From assembly GCA_030627065.1 (NCBI GenBank), contig DAOUSV010000004.1, positions 1-28,224 of the forward strand: 28,224 nucleotides of DNA, given 5' to 3'. The stretch comes from Piscirickettsiaceae bacterium. Lineage in GTDB: Bacteria > Pseudomonadota > Gammaproteobacteria > Nitrosococcales > Methylophagaceae. A model generated the notes under the pieces. That model ran no database searches. It was given only the letters and a program-made list of their open reading frames with translations, and was not told the origin of the DNA. Positions 13,823 through 22,016 of this stretch are shown here, one piece after another. Numbering within the stretch: the first letter of the stretch is position 1; every line of letters starts with the position of its first letter. A program made the position numbers and the translations under genes.

Positions 13823-13838
13823 TGGTGTGCTTTTTGCA
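13823..13838 (+). promoter_or_regulatory. Putative sigma-54 promoter of fliK
   Basis: TGGTGTGCTTTTTGCA has the -24 GG and a full TTGCA -12 element at the exact sigma-54 spacing (TGGCAC-N5-TTGCA), with three mismatches in the CAC part of the -24 box. It is 52 bases before the fliK start, a normal distance. Sigma-54 control of fliK is common in polar-flagellate gammaproteobacteria. Confidence 0.65.
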
Positions 13839-13890
13839 TTATCTATAGATATATTAAATGATGCCATGAAACAGGCATTTCGGAGACATT

Positions 13891-15273
13891 ATGAATCAAG
13901 CTTTTTTACTCAATACAGAACGTACGGTATCGACCAATAAGGTGGGTGAGTCTGTGCAAGGCTTAAAAAGAAGCTCCGATATGAAGAGTAATGAGCAGCA
14001 AGCTTTTTCATCCGAACTGGAAAAACATGTGGAGAAAAAGAAAGAGTCTGGCTTGGAGTCTACTGGACCGGCTAAAAATAAAAAATTATTACAAAAAGAT
14101 CCTGTGACACGTGATGAAAATAGGCGGCAAATAGAAGAGTCAGAATACAAAAACGGCAAGCTGTTGCCGGAAGGTGATTTGTTTGTAGAGACGGTTAAGT
14201 TAGACGACGTCCAGCAAGAGGGAGTATTGGCAGAAAGTGATAACGTGCTTAGCCAAGAAGAATTTAATGTTGAGGATATCATCAAGTCGGTAGATGGTGA
14301 GCCTTTAGAATTGAATGCTAAGCCCGTTATTATTGAAGGCTTGCCTGCTCAAGTAAGTCTCTCTAGCTCGAGTAAGGATAAGCTTGGACTTGATGCGAAT
14401 AAAGAACTTGGGGAAAAAGTCTCTAGTTTGATGAAAAATATGCCAAAGCAAGATGGCGTAATTTATCCTGAAAAGAAATTTGACTTAGATAATGTTGAGC
14501 AAGGTGCGGAGCAACGTAAGGTTGCAACAAATATTAGAACTGATATATTGCAGGCAATATCACAAAGAACAGAAAGTAAGGTAGATGACAAAAATACGAA
14601 TGAAAGTATTGGTCTAAAGGCAATCGCATCTGCAGAAAAAGTGATTGGGACTGATAAAAAGGCAGAAGGACAGTTTGAATTAACGGATATAGTGAAGCAA
14701 ATAAAGTCTGAAACTTCCGGAGTGGGCAAGCCGACTTTAGATAAAGGACCTAGTAGTTTTGTGAGTACACTCGTTTCACCAATAAATAGTCATACAATAA
14801 ACTCACCAACCACCACGTCGCCTGAGAGGGTAGGAGTTCCGCTGCTAGATATTCAGCCCGAAGTGCAAAGTAAGGCATGGGGCAAGGTTTTAAGTAGTCG
14901 AGTCGTTTGGATGGCGCAAGAAGGAATACAGCAAGCCGCATTGCGATTAAATCCTGCTAGCTTAGGCTCTATTGAAGTAAAGTTGAGCCTACAAAATGAA
15001 CAAGTTAATATTAGTTTTATTGCTCAGCATGTGGCAACACGTGATGCATTAGAGCAAGCTTTACCAAGGTTACGAGAGAGCCTTGGTGATAATGGTTTAG
15101 AGTTGGCGAATGCAGATGTCTCTCAGCAAGAGTCATTTGAGCACGCTGATGATAATACAAAAGATAGTGAGAATCTTCATCTGGATGGTGAGGATGGAGT
15201 TGTTGGTAGCGGTAGTGAGAAAGAACTACTCGCGCCATCTGAGAGTGATGGAACAATAAGTGTATTCGCCTAA
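13891..15273 (+). CDS. fliK: Flagellar hook-length control protein FliK
   Basis: A 460-residue protein of typical FliK design. The long N-terminal part (about 1-310) is polar, Lys/Glu/Ser-rich and of low conservation, as expected of the exported ruler segment. The C-terminal Flg_hook domain (about 325-410) has the recognisable LRLNPASLGSIEVKL followed by a region ending LPRLRESLGDNGLEL. FliK measures the growing hook and makes FlhB switch from rod/hook to filament export. GGAGA lies 7 bases before ATG 13891, and a sigma-54-like promoter lies 52 bases upstream. It is separated from fliHIJ by 11.7 kb of chemotaxis genes, and a receptor gene follows. Confidence 0.93.
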   Translation: MNQAFLLNTERTVSTNKVGESVQGLKRSSDMKSNEQQAFSSELEKHVEKKKESGLESTGPAKNKKLLQKDPVTRDENRRQIEESEYKNGKLLPEGDLFVETVKLDDVQQEGVLAESDNVLSQEEFNVEDIIKSVDGEPLELNAKPVIIEGLPAQVSLSSSSKDKLGLDANKELGEKVSSLMKNMPKQDGVIYPEKKFDLDNVEQGAEQRKVATNIRTDILQAISQRTESKVDDKNTNESIGLKAIASAEKVIGTDKKAEGQFELTDIVKQIKSETSGVGKPTLDKGPSSFVSTLVSPINSHTINSPTTTSPERVGVPLLDIQPEVQSKAWGKVLSSRVVWMAQEGIQQAALRLNPASLGSIEVKLSLQNEQVNISFIAQHVATRDALEQALPRLRESLGDNGLELANADVSQQESFEHADDNTKDSENLHLDGEDGVVGSGSEKELLAPSESDGTISVFA

Positions 15274-15313
15274 ATAATAGCGCGTAATTTATAGATGTTA
15301 AGTGGAGATGGTA

Positions 15314-16495
15314 ATGTTTAAATTAGAAAACTACTCGTTGAAAAAGAGAATGCAATTGGTGGCTGTTATGGGCATCGTTGGCTTGTTTCTTCTGGTGGCA
15401 ATGTTTTGGTATTTAGGATTAACGAATCATCAAGTGATCGTTGGGTTGGGTGTGGTCTCTATTGCAAGTGTTATATTTTTTCTAATAGCAACACATATGG
15501 GTGATTTTGGTGCGCAGCGTGCTAACACTTTGGTGGCGGGTATTCAAAACATTAAGAAAGGTGATTTAACCCAAGAGGTGGCGATTGCCGGGAAAAGTGA
15601 TTTTAGTTGGATGGCTTTTGAGTTGAACAGTGCTAGGAAAAATGTTTCTGAACTTGTGAAAACATTGGTGAGCGGCGTTGCTCAAATGCAAACAGAAACG
15701 CAAACTATGTCGGCTACGAGTAGGCAGACAGTGGAAGGTGTTTTGGCTCAACAAGCGGAAACAACACGGGTCGCTAATTCAATGAGTGTGATGACAGCAT
15801 CAGTACAAGACGTTGCAAAAACGGCGTCAGATACTGCCGAAGCCGCACGAAATGCTGATAGTGAGGCGCAGGCTGGTAAGCAAGTGGTAACAGAAGCTAT
15901 GCACGCGATTGATTCTTTAGCCAGTGAAGTTGAAAAAGCCGCCGATACATTAAATAACCTTGAGGCTGATATCGGTAATATTGGAGCGATTGTTGATGTT
16001 ATTCGAGGTATTACGGAACAGACCAACTTATTGGCATTGAATGCTGCGATTGAGGCTGCTCGAGCAGGTGAGCATGGTCGAGGTTTTGCTGTGGTCGCTG
16101 ATGAAGTCCGGACGTTAGCCGCAAGAACACAAGATTCAACCCATGAAATTGAAGAAATGGTTGGTCGTCTGCAGGCTGGAGCAAGTGCCGCGGTTAGTGT
16201 GATGAATGAAGGGCGAGAACAAGCTCAAAAGAGTGTAGAAAAAGCCGCTAGTGCCAGTGCTGCCTTGGATACAATTACTGCGATGATTTCCACGATGGAT
16301 GAAATGAGCGCCTCTATTTCGAGTGCCGCTAATGAGCAGTCCTCTGCTGCAGAAGATATTAATCGAGGTATTGCCAATATTAGTCAGGTTGCAGATGGAA
16401 CCGCAGTAGGAGGGCAAGATATATTAGTGGCAATTGACTCTCTGTCTGCGTTGTCTAGTCAGTTACAAGATGCGGCAAATAAATTTAAAGTCTAA
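15314..16495 (+). CDS. Membrane methyl-accepting chemotaxis protein without a periplasmic sensor domain
   Basis: A 393-residue receptor. Two hydrophobic segments at about 14-36 and 40-62 are joined by only a few residues, so there is no external ligand-binding domain. A HAMP-like stretch with KKGDLTQEV follows, then the methylation helices and the hairpin tip EQTNLLALNAAIEAARAGE with GRGFAVVADEVRTLA. The C terminus (ANKFKV) has no CheR pentapeptide. It may sense membrane or cytoplasmic state, or relay other inputs. I chose ATG 15314 because GGAG at 15304-15307 is 6 bases upstream; GTG 15302 and ATG 15308 are in-frame alternatives adding four and two residues. It follows fliK by 40 bases and probably shares its transcript. 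Confidence 0.93.
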   Translation: MFKLENYSLKKRMQLVAVMGIVGLFLLVAMFWYLGLTNHQVIVGLGVVSIASVIFFLIATHMGDFGAQRANTLVAGIQNIKKGDLTQEVAIAGKSDFSWMAFELNSARKNVSELVKTLVSGVAQMQTETQTMSATSRQTVEGVLAQQAETTRVANSMSVMTASVQDVAKTASDTAEAARNADSEAQAGKQVVTEAMHAIDSLASEVEKAADTLNNLEADIGNIGAIVDVIRGITEQTNLLALNAAIEAARAGEHGRGFAVVADEVRTLAARTQDSTHEIEEMVGRLQAGASAAVSVMNEGREQAQKSVEKAASASAALDTITAMISTMDEMSASISSAANEQSSAAEDINRGIANISQVADGTAVGGQDILVAIDSLSALSSQLQDAANKFKV

Positions 16496-16523
16496 AAGTC
16501 TAGGATTTAAGCGGGTATAAATT

Positions 16524-16552
16524 AAAAGCCAACATTTTCTTGTTGGCTTTTT
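16524..16552. terminator. Bidirectional terminator between the receptor gene and pyrF
   Basis: AAAAGCCAACA (16524-16534) pairs with TGTTGGCTTTT (16541-16551) around a 6-base loop. There is a T-run on the + strand and an A-run (T-run on the - strand) at the other side, so it can end both convergent transcripts. Confidence 0.85.
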
Positions 16553-16557
16553 AATGT

Positions 16558-17250
16558 CTAAATTAGGCTATCTTCAATATCTTTAAGTGCCAACATTGGG
16601 TCTTTAGCTTGAGTAATCGGGCGACCAATTACAAGATAACTGCTACCTGCAGTGATTGCTTCAACAGGTGTCATTGTTCGGTGTTGATCGCCTCGGTCAC
16701 TATTAGCTGGGCGAATCCCTGGTGTTATTAATTGGAAAGCATCACTATGCTGTGATCGCAATGCCTTCGCTTCTTGTGCTGAGCAGACAACACCATCTAA
16801 ACCACTTTCATCAGCCAATTTAGCAAGGCGTAAAACAGTGTCAGTCATTGAGCCTTGTAAGCCAATTTGATCGAATGTAGCTTGATCCATACTGGTTAAT
16901 AATGTGACTGCAATTAAGTGCGGACGATCTGTGTGATGACCAATAGCTTCACGAGCCGCAGACATCATTGCGCCGCCACCAATAGCATGTACATTCATCA
17001 TCCAAACACCCAAATCAGCGGCCGCCGCACAGGCTTTAGCTACTGTGTTTGGAATGTCGTGATATTTTAAATCTAAGAATATATCAAAACCTTGTTTTAC
17101 TAATGTATCAACAACAACAGGGCCTGAACGCGTAAACAGTTCTTTACCAATCTTTAGGCGACACCGCGTAGGATCAAGTTGATCGGCAAGTGCAAAGGCA
17201 CTATCTTCCGTTGAATAATCAAGTGCAACAATAATTTTAGAGTCAGGCAT
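16558..17250 (-). CDS. pyrF: Orotidine 5'-phosphate decarboxylase
   Basis: A 230-residue TIM-barrel enzyme that converts OMP to UMP, the last step of de novo pyrimidine synthesis. The family motifs are present: IVALDYST at the N terminus, LKIGKELFT, the catalytic FLDLKYHDIPNTV, and the phosphate-binding end with LITPGIRP and YLVIGRPIT. The start is ATG at 17250-17248 on the - strand: GGTGA lies 7 bases upstream of it, whereas a second ATG at 17256 is too close to that site. Length matches the class I bacterial family. It is convergent with the chemoreceptor gene and divergent from tgt. No partner gene of the pathway is adjacent. Confidence 0.96.
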   Translation of the reverse strand: MPDSKIIVALDYSTEDSAFALADQLDPTRCRLKIGKELFTRSGPVVVDTLVKQGFDIFLDLKYHDIPNTVAKACAAAADLGVWMMNVHAIGGGAMMSAAREAIGHHTDRPHLIAVTLLTSMDQATFDQIGLQGSMTDTVLRLAKLADESGLDGVVCSAQEAKALRSQHSDAFQLITPGIRPANSDRGDQHRTMTPVEAITAGSSYLVIGRPITQAKDPMLALKDIEDSLI

Positions 17251-17382
17251 ATTCATTTCACCAAAATAAGAATAAGAGACTTTTGCACGATAAGTATTTT
17301 TTGTCATAACAAGGCAAAAATAGTCGAAAAAGCGCAGTTTACCAATGTAAATGAGCATTTTGAGACTCTTCTTAACGCAGGT

Positions 17383-17505
17383 ATGGCAGAAAAGACGACT
17401 TGTGCAGATGTCTCGATTGAGATGATCCTACCTGAAATGGTGACGAAAATGGTATTCTGTGCCGATATTTTTAGTAATACTTCTAATGAAGACGGGTATA
17501 AATAG
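17383..17505 (+). CDS. Possible small ORF or gene remnant upstream of tgt
   Basis: A frame open from 17215 to TAG 17503-17505 reads as plausible protein near its end (for example EKTTCADVSIEMILPEMVTK) and stops exactly on the GTG start of tgt, giving TAGTG as at cheR-cheD. The only ATG in the later part is 17383, giving 40 residues, but its ribosome site is poor (AGG one base away). Without a usable upstream ATG, GTG or TTG, this may be the tail of a decayed gene or a short translated leader. In many bacteria queA precedes tgt, but this sequence does not resemble the QueA C terminus. I do not recognise it. Confidence 0.25.
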   Translation: MAEKTTCADVSIEMILPEMVTKMVFCADIFSNTSNEDGYK

Positions 17506-18599
17506 TGGATTTTGATGTTTTTGCACAAGATGGTCAGGCTCGTCGAGGCCAGTTAAAATTTGAACGCGGCACGGTTGAAACTCCTGCTTTTATGCCTGTA
17601 GGTACTTACGGCTCAGTTAAGTCGATGACACCTGAAGAGGTGATTGAAACAGGTGCCGAGATCGTTTTAGGCAATACCTTTCATTTGATGCTTCGGCCGG
17701 GTACTGACATCATTGAACGCCACGGTGACTTACATGATTTCATGCATTGGAAAGGCCCGATTCTCACAGACTCAGGTGGTTTTCAAGTGTTTAGCTTGGG
17801 AGATATGAGAAAGATAACAGAAGAAGGCGTTACCTTTAAATCACCAATTAATGGCAGTAAAGTCTTTTTAGGCCCTGAAGAATCAATGGCAGTACAGCGT
17901 TCTTTAGGTAGTGATGTTGTGATGATCTTTGATGAATGTACACCGTATCCTGCCGATGAGCGCACTGCTGAAAAATCAATGCAATTATCATTGCGCTGGG
18001 CTAAGCGTAGCAAAGATGCACATGGCGACAATCCTTCTGCATTATTTGGCATAGTACAGGGCGGAATGCATGAAAATCTGCGTGAGATTTCTTTACAAGG
18101 ACTAACCGAAATTGGCTTTGATGGTTATGCTATTGGTGGACTATCTGTGGGCGAGCCGAAAGAAGATATGATTCGTATTTTGCAGCATTTATCAACACGG
18201 ATGCCGCAAGATAAACCACGCTATTTAATGGGCGTTGGTCGACCAGAAGATTTGGTTGAGGCGGTGGCTCGAGGCATTGATATGTTTGATTGTGTGATGC
18301 CAACTCGTAATGCGCGCAATGGCCATTTATTTGTTCATCATGGCGTGGTGAAAATACGAAATAGTAAATATAAAACAGATACTGGACCGCTTGATCCTTT
18401 GTGTGATTGTTACACCTGCAAGAATTACAGCCGTTCATATCTTAATCACTTAGACCGCACAGGTGAGATGTTAGGGCCGCGATTAAATACAATTCATAAT
18501 TTATATTATTATCAAACATTGATGTCAGGCCTGCGAGATGCAATTTCAGCAGGAACTTTGGCCGAATTTAGCCGTGAATTTTACGCAATGAGAGCTTGA
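17505..18599 (+). CDS. tgt: tRNA-guanine transglycosylase
   Basis: A 364-residue enzyme that exchanges guanine-34 for preQ1 in tRNAs for Asp, Asn, His and Tyr, the insertion step of queuosine synthesis. Asp89 in DSGGFQVFS is the general acid/base, and Asp262 in FDCVMPTRNARNG is the nucleophile. The zinc site is Cys300, Cys302 and Cys305 (CDCYTC) plus the His in YLNHLDRTGE. The start is GTG 17505, giving MDFDVFAQDG as in the family; its G is the last base of an upstream TAG. There is no strong ribosome site, so it may be coupled to translation of the preceding frame. It is followed by yajC-secD-secF, the order conserved in gammaproteobacteria. Confidence 0.97.
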   Translation: MDFDVFAQDGQARRGQLKFERGTVETPAFMPVGTYGSVKSMTPEEVIETGAEIVLGNTFHLMLRPGTDIIERHGDLHDFMHWKGPILTDSGGFQVFSLGDMRKITEEGVTFKSPINGSKVFLGPEESMAVQRSLGSDVVMIFDECTPYPADERTAEKSMQLSLRWAKRSKDAHGDNPSALFGIVQGGMHENLREISLQGLTEIGFDGYAIGGLSVGEPKEDMIRILQHLSTRMPQDKPRYLMGVGRPEDLVEAVARGIDMFDCVMPTRNARNGHLFVHHGVVKIRNSKYKTDTGPLDPLCDCYTCKNYSRSYLNHLDRTGEMLGPRLNTIHNLYYYQTLMSGLRDAISAGTLAEFSREFYAMRA

Positions 18600-18604
18600 T
18601 ACAC

Positions 18605-18634
18605 GCAGCTTGAACGATAACAGGTAAAATACCC
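18605..18634 (+). repeat. 30-base direct repeat, copy 1 (after tgt)
   Basis: This stretch and 18767-18796 agree at 27 of 30 bases by hand count, including the exact core CTTGAACGATAACAGGTA. The two copies are 162 bases apart and flank a palindromic element. They may be remains of a short tandem duplication split by the insertion. Confidence 0.75.
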
Positions 18635-18650
18635 GTGACCATCCAACTTA

Positions 18651-18767
18651 CAGGTTTTTAGCACACAAACTAACTGCGCTATCTACGTTATATTATTGAG
18701 CAATAGAATGGCTATTACATCAATAATATGCCTTGCTATCACAGCTATTTTGAGCACTAAAAACCTG
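18651..18767. mobile_element. MITE-like palindromic element between tgt and yajC
   Basis: The ends CAGGTTTTTAG (18651-18661) and CTAAAAACCTG (18757-18767) are perfect 11-base terminal inverted repeats. Inside, ATATTATTGA (18690-18699) pairs with TCAATAATAT (18720-18729), and AATAG (18702-18706) with CTATT (18712-18716). All three share one centre near 18709. CAACTT lies directly beside the element on both sides (18644-18649 with one base between, and 18768-18773), like a target-site duplication. There is no coding capacity. A miniature transposable element is the best reading; a structured RNA element is the alternative. Confidence 0.5.
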
Positions 18768-18796
18768 CAACTTGAACGATAACAGGTATAATCCCC
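18767..18796 (+). repeat. 30-base direct repeat, copy 2 (before yajC)
   Basis: Second copy of the repeat at 18605-18634, with mismatches at positions 4, 23 and 27. This copy contains TATAAT at 18787-18792, where copy 1 has TAAAAT, and so may supply a -10 element for yajC. No -35 at normal spacing is convincing. Confidence 0.7.
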
Positions 18797-18825
18797 CTTC
18801 TTTTAATATTTGAGATATAGCAACT

Positions 18826-19152
18826 ATGTTAGATTTTTTCATTTCGCCTGCACATGCAGCGGCAGAAGCGGCAACTCCAGGTTTGATGGACTTTGCTTTT
18901 CCAATCGTTTTATTAGTACTGTTTTATTTCATGTTGATCCGTCCGCAATCTAAACGTGCAAAAGAGCATCGCAATATGCAAAGTGGCATAGATAAAGGTG
19001 ATGAAGTCGTTACTGACGGTGGCTTGATGGGCAAAATTACAGCAATTGGCGACAATGCAATTACAGTACAGATAGCAGAAAATATTGAAGTTAAAGTTCG
19101 TCGTGAATCAATTAATTCAGTGTTGTCAAAAGGAACATTGAAAAAGCTATAA
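18826..19152 (+). CDS. yajC: Preprotein translocase subunit YajC
   Basis: A 108-residue small inner-membrane protein of the SecDF-YajC complex, which supports SecYEG-driven export. One transmembrane helix at about 25-42 ends in the typical FYFMLIRPQSKRAKEH, and the cytoplasmic domain has the family signature KGDEVVTDGGLMGKI. An Ala-rich segment precedes the helix. Ribosome site before ATG 18826 is weak. It follows tgt after 226 bases holding repeats and a MITE-like element, and precedes secD by 33 bases, so it probably heads the sec transcript. Confidence 0.96.
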   Translation: MLDFFISPAHAAAEAATPGLMDFAFPIVLLVLFYFMLIRPQSKRAKEHRNMQSGIDKGDEVVTDGGLMGKITAIGDNAITVQIAENIEVKVRRESINSVLSKGTLKKL

Positions 19153-19185
19153 AACTGGAAGTAGTAGGATTTTTAGGATATTAAA

Positions 19186-21036
19186 ATGAATCATTATCCC
19201 TTGTGGAAAAACGTATTAATTATCGCAGTTATTATGATTGGCGGCTTTTTTGCCATGCCAAATTTATATGGTGATGATCCTGCTATTCAAGTATCAGCAG
19301 GTCGATCGGGCACGGTTGACCTTGCTTTATTGGCTGATGTTGAAGCCTCATTAAAAACGGCATCCATCGATTATAAAGGTGTGGTGTTGGATAACGGGCG
19401 CTTATTAGTTCGGTTTTCTGATGGTGGCACACAGTTAAGAGCAAAAGATGTTTTGCAAAAAAGTATTAAGGGTGACTACATTGTTGCTCTTAACTTAGCT
19501 CCAACAACGCCGAATTGGTTAGCTATGTTTGGTGCCGAGCCAATGAACTTGGGTTTAGATCTACGTGGCGGTGTTCACTTCTTAATGGAAGTGGATATGG
19601 ATGCGGCAGTTAAGCAATCATTAAATGGTTCTGCTAGTGAGTTTCGTACATTATTACGTGATGAACGAATTCGTTATAAAAAGATTCAAGTAAATAGAAA
19701 AGATATTATTGTGTCTTTTCGTGGCGAAGAACATCGAGATCAAGCCGAAACTAAAATGGCGAGAGAGTTCGATCAATTTAAGGTTGAAGTCTTAGAAAAC
19801 ATTGCTACCCCATCACTATCATTAGCGTTAAGCGAAGTGGCAATGCGTGAGATTCGTAAAACAGCATTACAACAAAACATTATCACCTTACGTAATCGAA
19901 TTAATGAACTAGGTGTTGCAGAGCCGACAGTGCAACAGCAAGGTGATAGCCGTATTGTGGTGCAATTACCGGGCGTGCAAGATACGGCGCAAGCCAAGAA
20001 AATTCTAGGTGCAACAGCAACCTTAGAGTTCCGTTTGGTTGATTTTGAAAATGATGTGCAAGATGCAGTAAAAGGTCGCGTACCAGCAAATTCTAAGTTA
20101 TATAAACGTCGTGATGGTCGTCCTATATTACTCAGTAAACGCGTGATGTTGACTGGTGAGCATATTATTAATGCCGCATCGACAATCGATCAAAATGGTT
20201 CACCATCGGTATCAATTACCTTAGATGGTAAAGGCGCACGTGCATTTAGTAATGTAACGCGTGACAATATTGGCAACCCAATGGCGGTAGTCTTTATTGA
20301 ATCAAAATCTGAAACACGTAAAATTGATGGTGAGATGGTGAAAGTACGCCGTCAAATGCCTGAGGTCATTAATGTTGCCACTATTCGCGACCAACTTAGT
20401 AAGAAGTTTCAAATTACGGGATTAGATTCAACTACTGAAGCACGTGATTTAGCCTTGCTATTACGTGCCGGCGCATTAGCGGCACCGATTGAAATTGTTG
20501 AAGAACGAACTGTTGGTCCAAGTTTAGGGCAAGATAATATTGATCAAGGTTTTAACTCGGTAATAATAGGGTTTATTTTCGTACTTATCTTTATGGTCAT
20601 TTGGTACCGTGTCTTTGGTCTGGTGGCAAACTTGGCGTTAGCTGCAAACTTAGTACTTATTGTGGCATTGCTTTCCATGTTGCAAGCGACATTAACCTTA
20701 CCAGGTATTGCCGGTATCGTATTAACGGTAGGTATGGCGGTTGATGCCAATGTACTTATCTTTGAACGTATTCGAGAAGAGTTACGAATAGGCAACAGTC
20801 CGCAAACGAGCATTAATGCAGGTTATGCCAAAGCATTCTCAACGATTGCTGATGCTAATATCACCACATTAATTGCTGCCATTGTTTTGTTTAGTTTTGG
20901 TACAGGTTCAATTAAGGGCTTTGCCGTAACTTTATCTCTGGGTATTTTGACATCGATGTTTACCTCTATTATGGGTACACGTGCAGTGATAAATATGATT
21001 TATGGGCGTAAAACGCGTCCAACTTTGTCAATTTAA
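19186..21036 (+). CDS. secD: Protein translocase subunit SecD
   Basis: A 616-residue RND-type membrane protein that, with SecF, uses the proton gradient to pull preproteins out of the Sec channel. One N-terminal transmembrane helix (about 8-28) leads to a large periplasmic part with LGLDLRGGVHFLMEVD (D1) and the P1 domains. Five further helices lie in the last third, with VGMAVDANVLIFERIREEL, the conserved TM4/5 region, and GYAKAFSTIADANITTLIAA. Length equals the enterobacterial protein. TAGGAT lies just upstream of ATG 19186. SecF starts 9 bases after the stop, so the pair is cotranslated from one transcript. Confidence 0.97.
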   Translation: MNHYPLWKNVLIIAVIMIGGFFAMPNLYGDDPAIQVSAGRSGTVDLALLADVEASLKTASIDYKGVVLDNGRLLVRFSDGGTQLRAKDVLQKSIKGDYIVALNLAPTTPNWLAMFGAEPMNLGLDLRGGVHFLMEVDMDAAVKQSLNGSASEFRTLLRDERIRYKKIQVNRKDIIVSFRGEEHRDQAETKMAREFDQFKVEVLENIATPSLSLALSEVAMREIRKTALQQNIITLRNRINELGVAEPTVQQQGDSRIVVQLPGVQDTAQAKKILGATATLEFRLVDFENDVQDAVKGRVPANSKLYKRRDGRPILLSKRVMLTGEHIINAASTIDQNGSPSVSITLDGKGARAFSNVTRDNIGNPMAVVFIESKSETRKIDGEMVKVRRQMPEVINVATIRDQLSKKFQITGLDSTTEARDLALLLRAGALAAPIEIVEERTVGPSLGQDNIDQGFNSVIIGFIFVLIFMVIWYRVFGLVANLALAANLVLIVALLSMLQATLTLPGIAGIVLTVGMAVDANVLIFERIREELRIGNSPQTSINAGYAKAFSTIADANITTLIAAIVLFSFGTGSIKGFAVTLSLGILTSMFTSIMGTRAVINMIYGRKTRPTLSI

Positions 21037-21045
21037 GGTAAAGAT

Positions 21046-21996
21046 ATGCAATTTCTAAAAGAAAAAACTGAATTTAACTTTATGGGGAAACGCAAAGTAG
21101 CGGCGATTCTCTCTGCTTTATTGTTATTAACATCAATTGCATCTTTGACAATGCAAGGTTTGAACTTTGGTATCGACTTCACTGGCGGCACCATGATTGA
21201 GCTAGCCTATGAGGAAGAGGCAGAGTTAAATGCAATTCGAACTCAGTTAGAGCAAGGTGGTTTTCAAGATGCGATTGTGCAAAACTTTGGCTCAGTGCAT
21301 GAAGTGTTAATTCGATTACCAATTTCAGGTGATAAGAATCTATCAGAGCTAAGCAATCAGGTTGTTGATGCGTTGCAAGCCGAACACGAAACAGCTATTG
21401 ACGTTCGTCGTGTCGAGTTTGTTGGGCCGCAAGTAGGTGAAGAATTGACTGAGCAAGGTGGCTTGGCGATGTTATATGCCCTTATTGGTATATTAATCTA
21501 TGTGGCTTTCCGTTTTGAATATCGCTTTGCCATTGGTTCCGTTGTGGCATTGGTACATGATGTGGTGATCACACTGGGTATCTTTTCTGTATTCCAGTTT
21601 GAGTTTGATTTAACGGTATTGGCAGCAATATTAGCGATTATTGGTTATTCACTTAATGATACTATTGTGGTCTTTGACCGGATTCGTGAAACCTTCCTAC
21701 GCATGCGTAAAGGCTCACCAGAAGAGATTGTTAACCGTGCGTTAAATGATACTTTGAGCCGTACAATAATGACATCTGTTACTACGTTACTCGTGGTTCT
21801 CTCATTATTTATTTTTGGTGGTGAGGTTATTCATGCATTTTCAATCGCATTGATGATCGGTATTATTATTGGAACGTATTCATCAATCTACATTGCGAGT
21901 AATACGGTGTTATCGATGGGTGTGAGTAAAGCAGATCTAATGCCACCTGAAAAAGATGACAGTGTCGATATTAATGAGGATGGTAGTCAGGTTTAA
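21046..21996 (+). CDS. secF: Protein translocase subunit SecF
   Basis: A 316-residue partner of SecD with six predicted membrane helices. The N-terminal helix is followed by LNFGIDFTGGTMIELAY, the SecF counterpart of the SecD D1 motif. The C-terminal membrane part carries ALVHDVVITLGIFSVF and IIGYSLNDTIVVFDRIRETF with the conserved Asp/Arg residues involved in proton-driven motion. The TAA of secD is part of the ribosome site (TAAGGTAAAG) for ATG 21046. An acidic tail (PEKDDSVDINEDG) ends the protein. A strong terminator follows, closing the tgt/yajC-secD-secF unit. Confidence 0.97.
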   Translation: MQFLKEKTEFNFMGKRKVAAILSALLLLTSIASLTMQGLNFGIDFTGGTMIELAYEEEAELNAIRTQLEQGGFQDAIVQNFGSVHEVLIRLPISGDKNLSELSNQVVDALQAEHETAIDVRRVEFVGPQVGEELTEQGGLAMLYALIGILIYVAFRFEYRFAIGSVVALVHDVVITLGIFSVFQFEFDLTVLAAILAIIGYSLNDTIVVFDRIRETFLRMRKGSPEEIVNRALNDTLSRTIMTSVTTLLVVLSLFIFGGEVIHAFSIALMIGIIIGTYSSIYIASNTVLSMGVSKADLMPPEKDDSVDINEDGSQV

Positions 21997-22016
21997 GACG
22001 ACTATTAATTAGAAAG

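Noticed and set aside
8590..16090. Similar DNA at about 8610, 12700 and 16020 as a dispersed repeat
   Set aside because: These are the conserved hairpin-tip codons of three chemoreceptors, so the similarity reflects shared protein function.
17251..17358. A longer pyrF starting at 17358
   Set aside because: The extra 36 residues do not look like part of the family, and the ATG at 17250 has the proper ribosome site and the standard N terminus.
17304..17528. A 74-codon - strand frame covering the pyrF-tgt interval
   Set aside because: It runs into the tgt start on the opposite strand, has no ribosome site, and the + strand frame with TAGTG coupling explains the region better.
18772..18792. TTGAAC followed by TATAAT as a yajC promoter
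   Set aside because: The two hexamers are only 9 bases apart, far too close for a sigma-70 promoter; TATAAT may still be a -10 with another -35.
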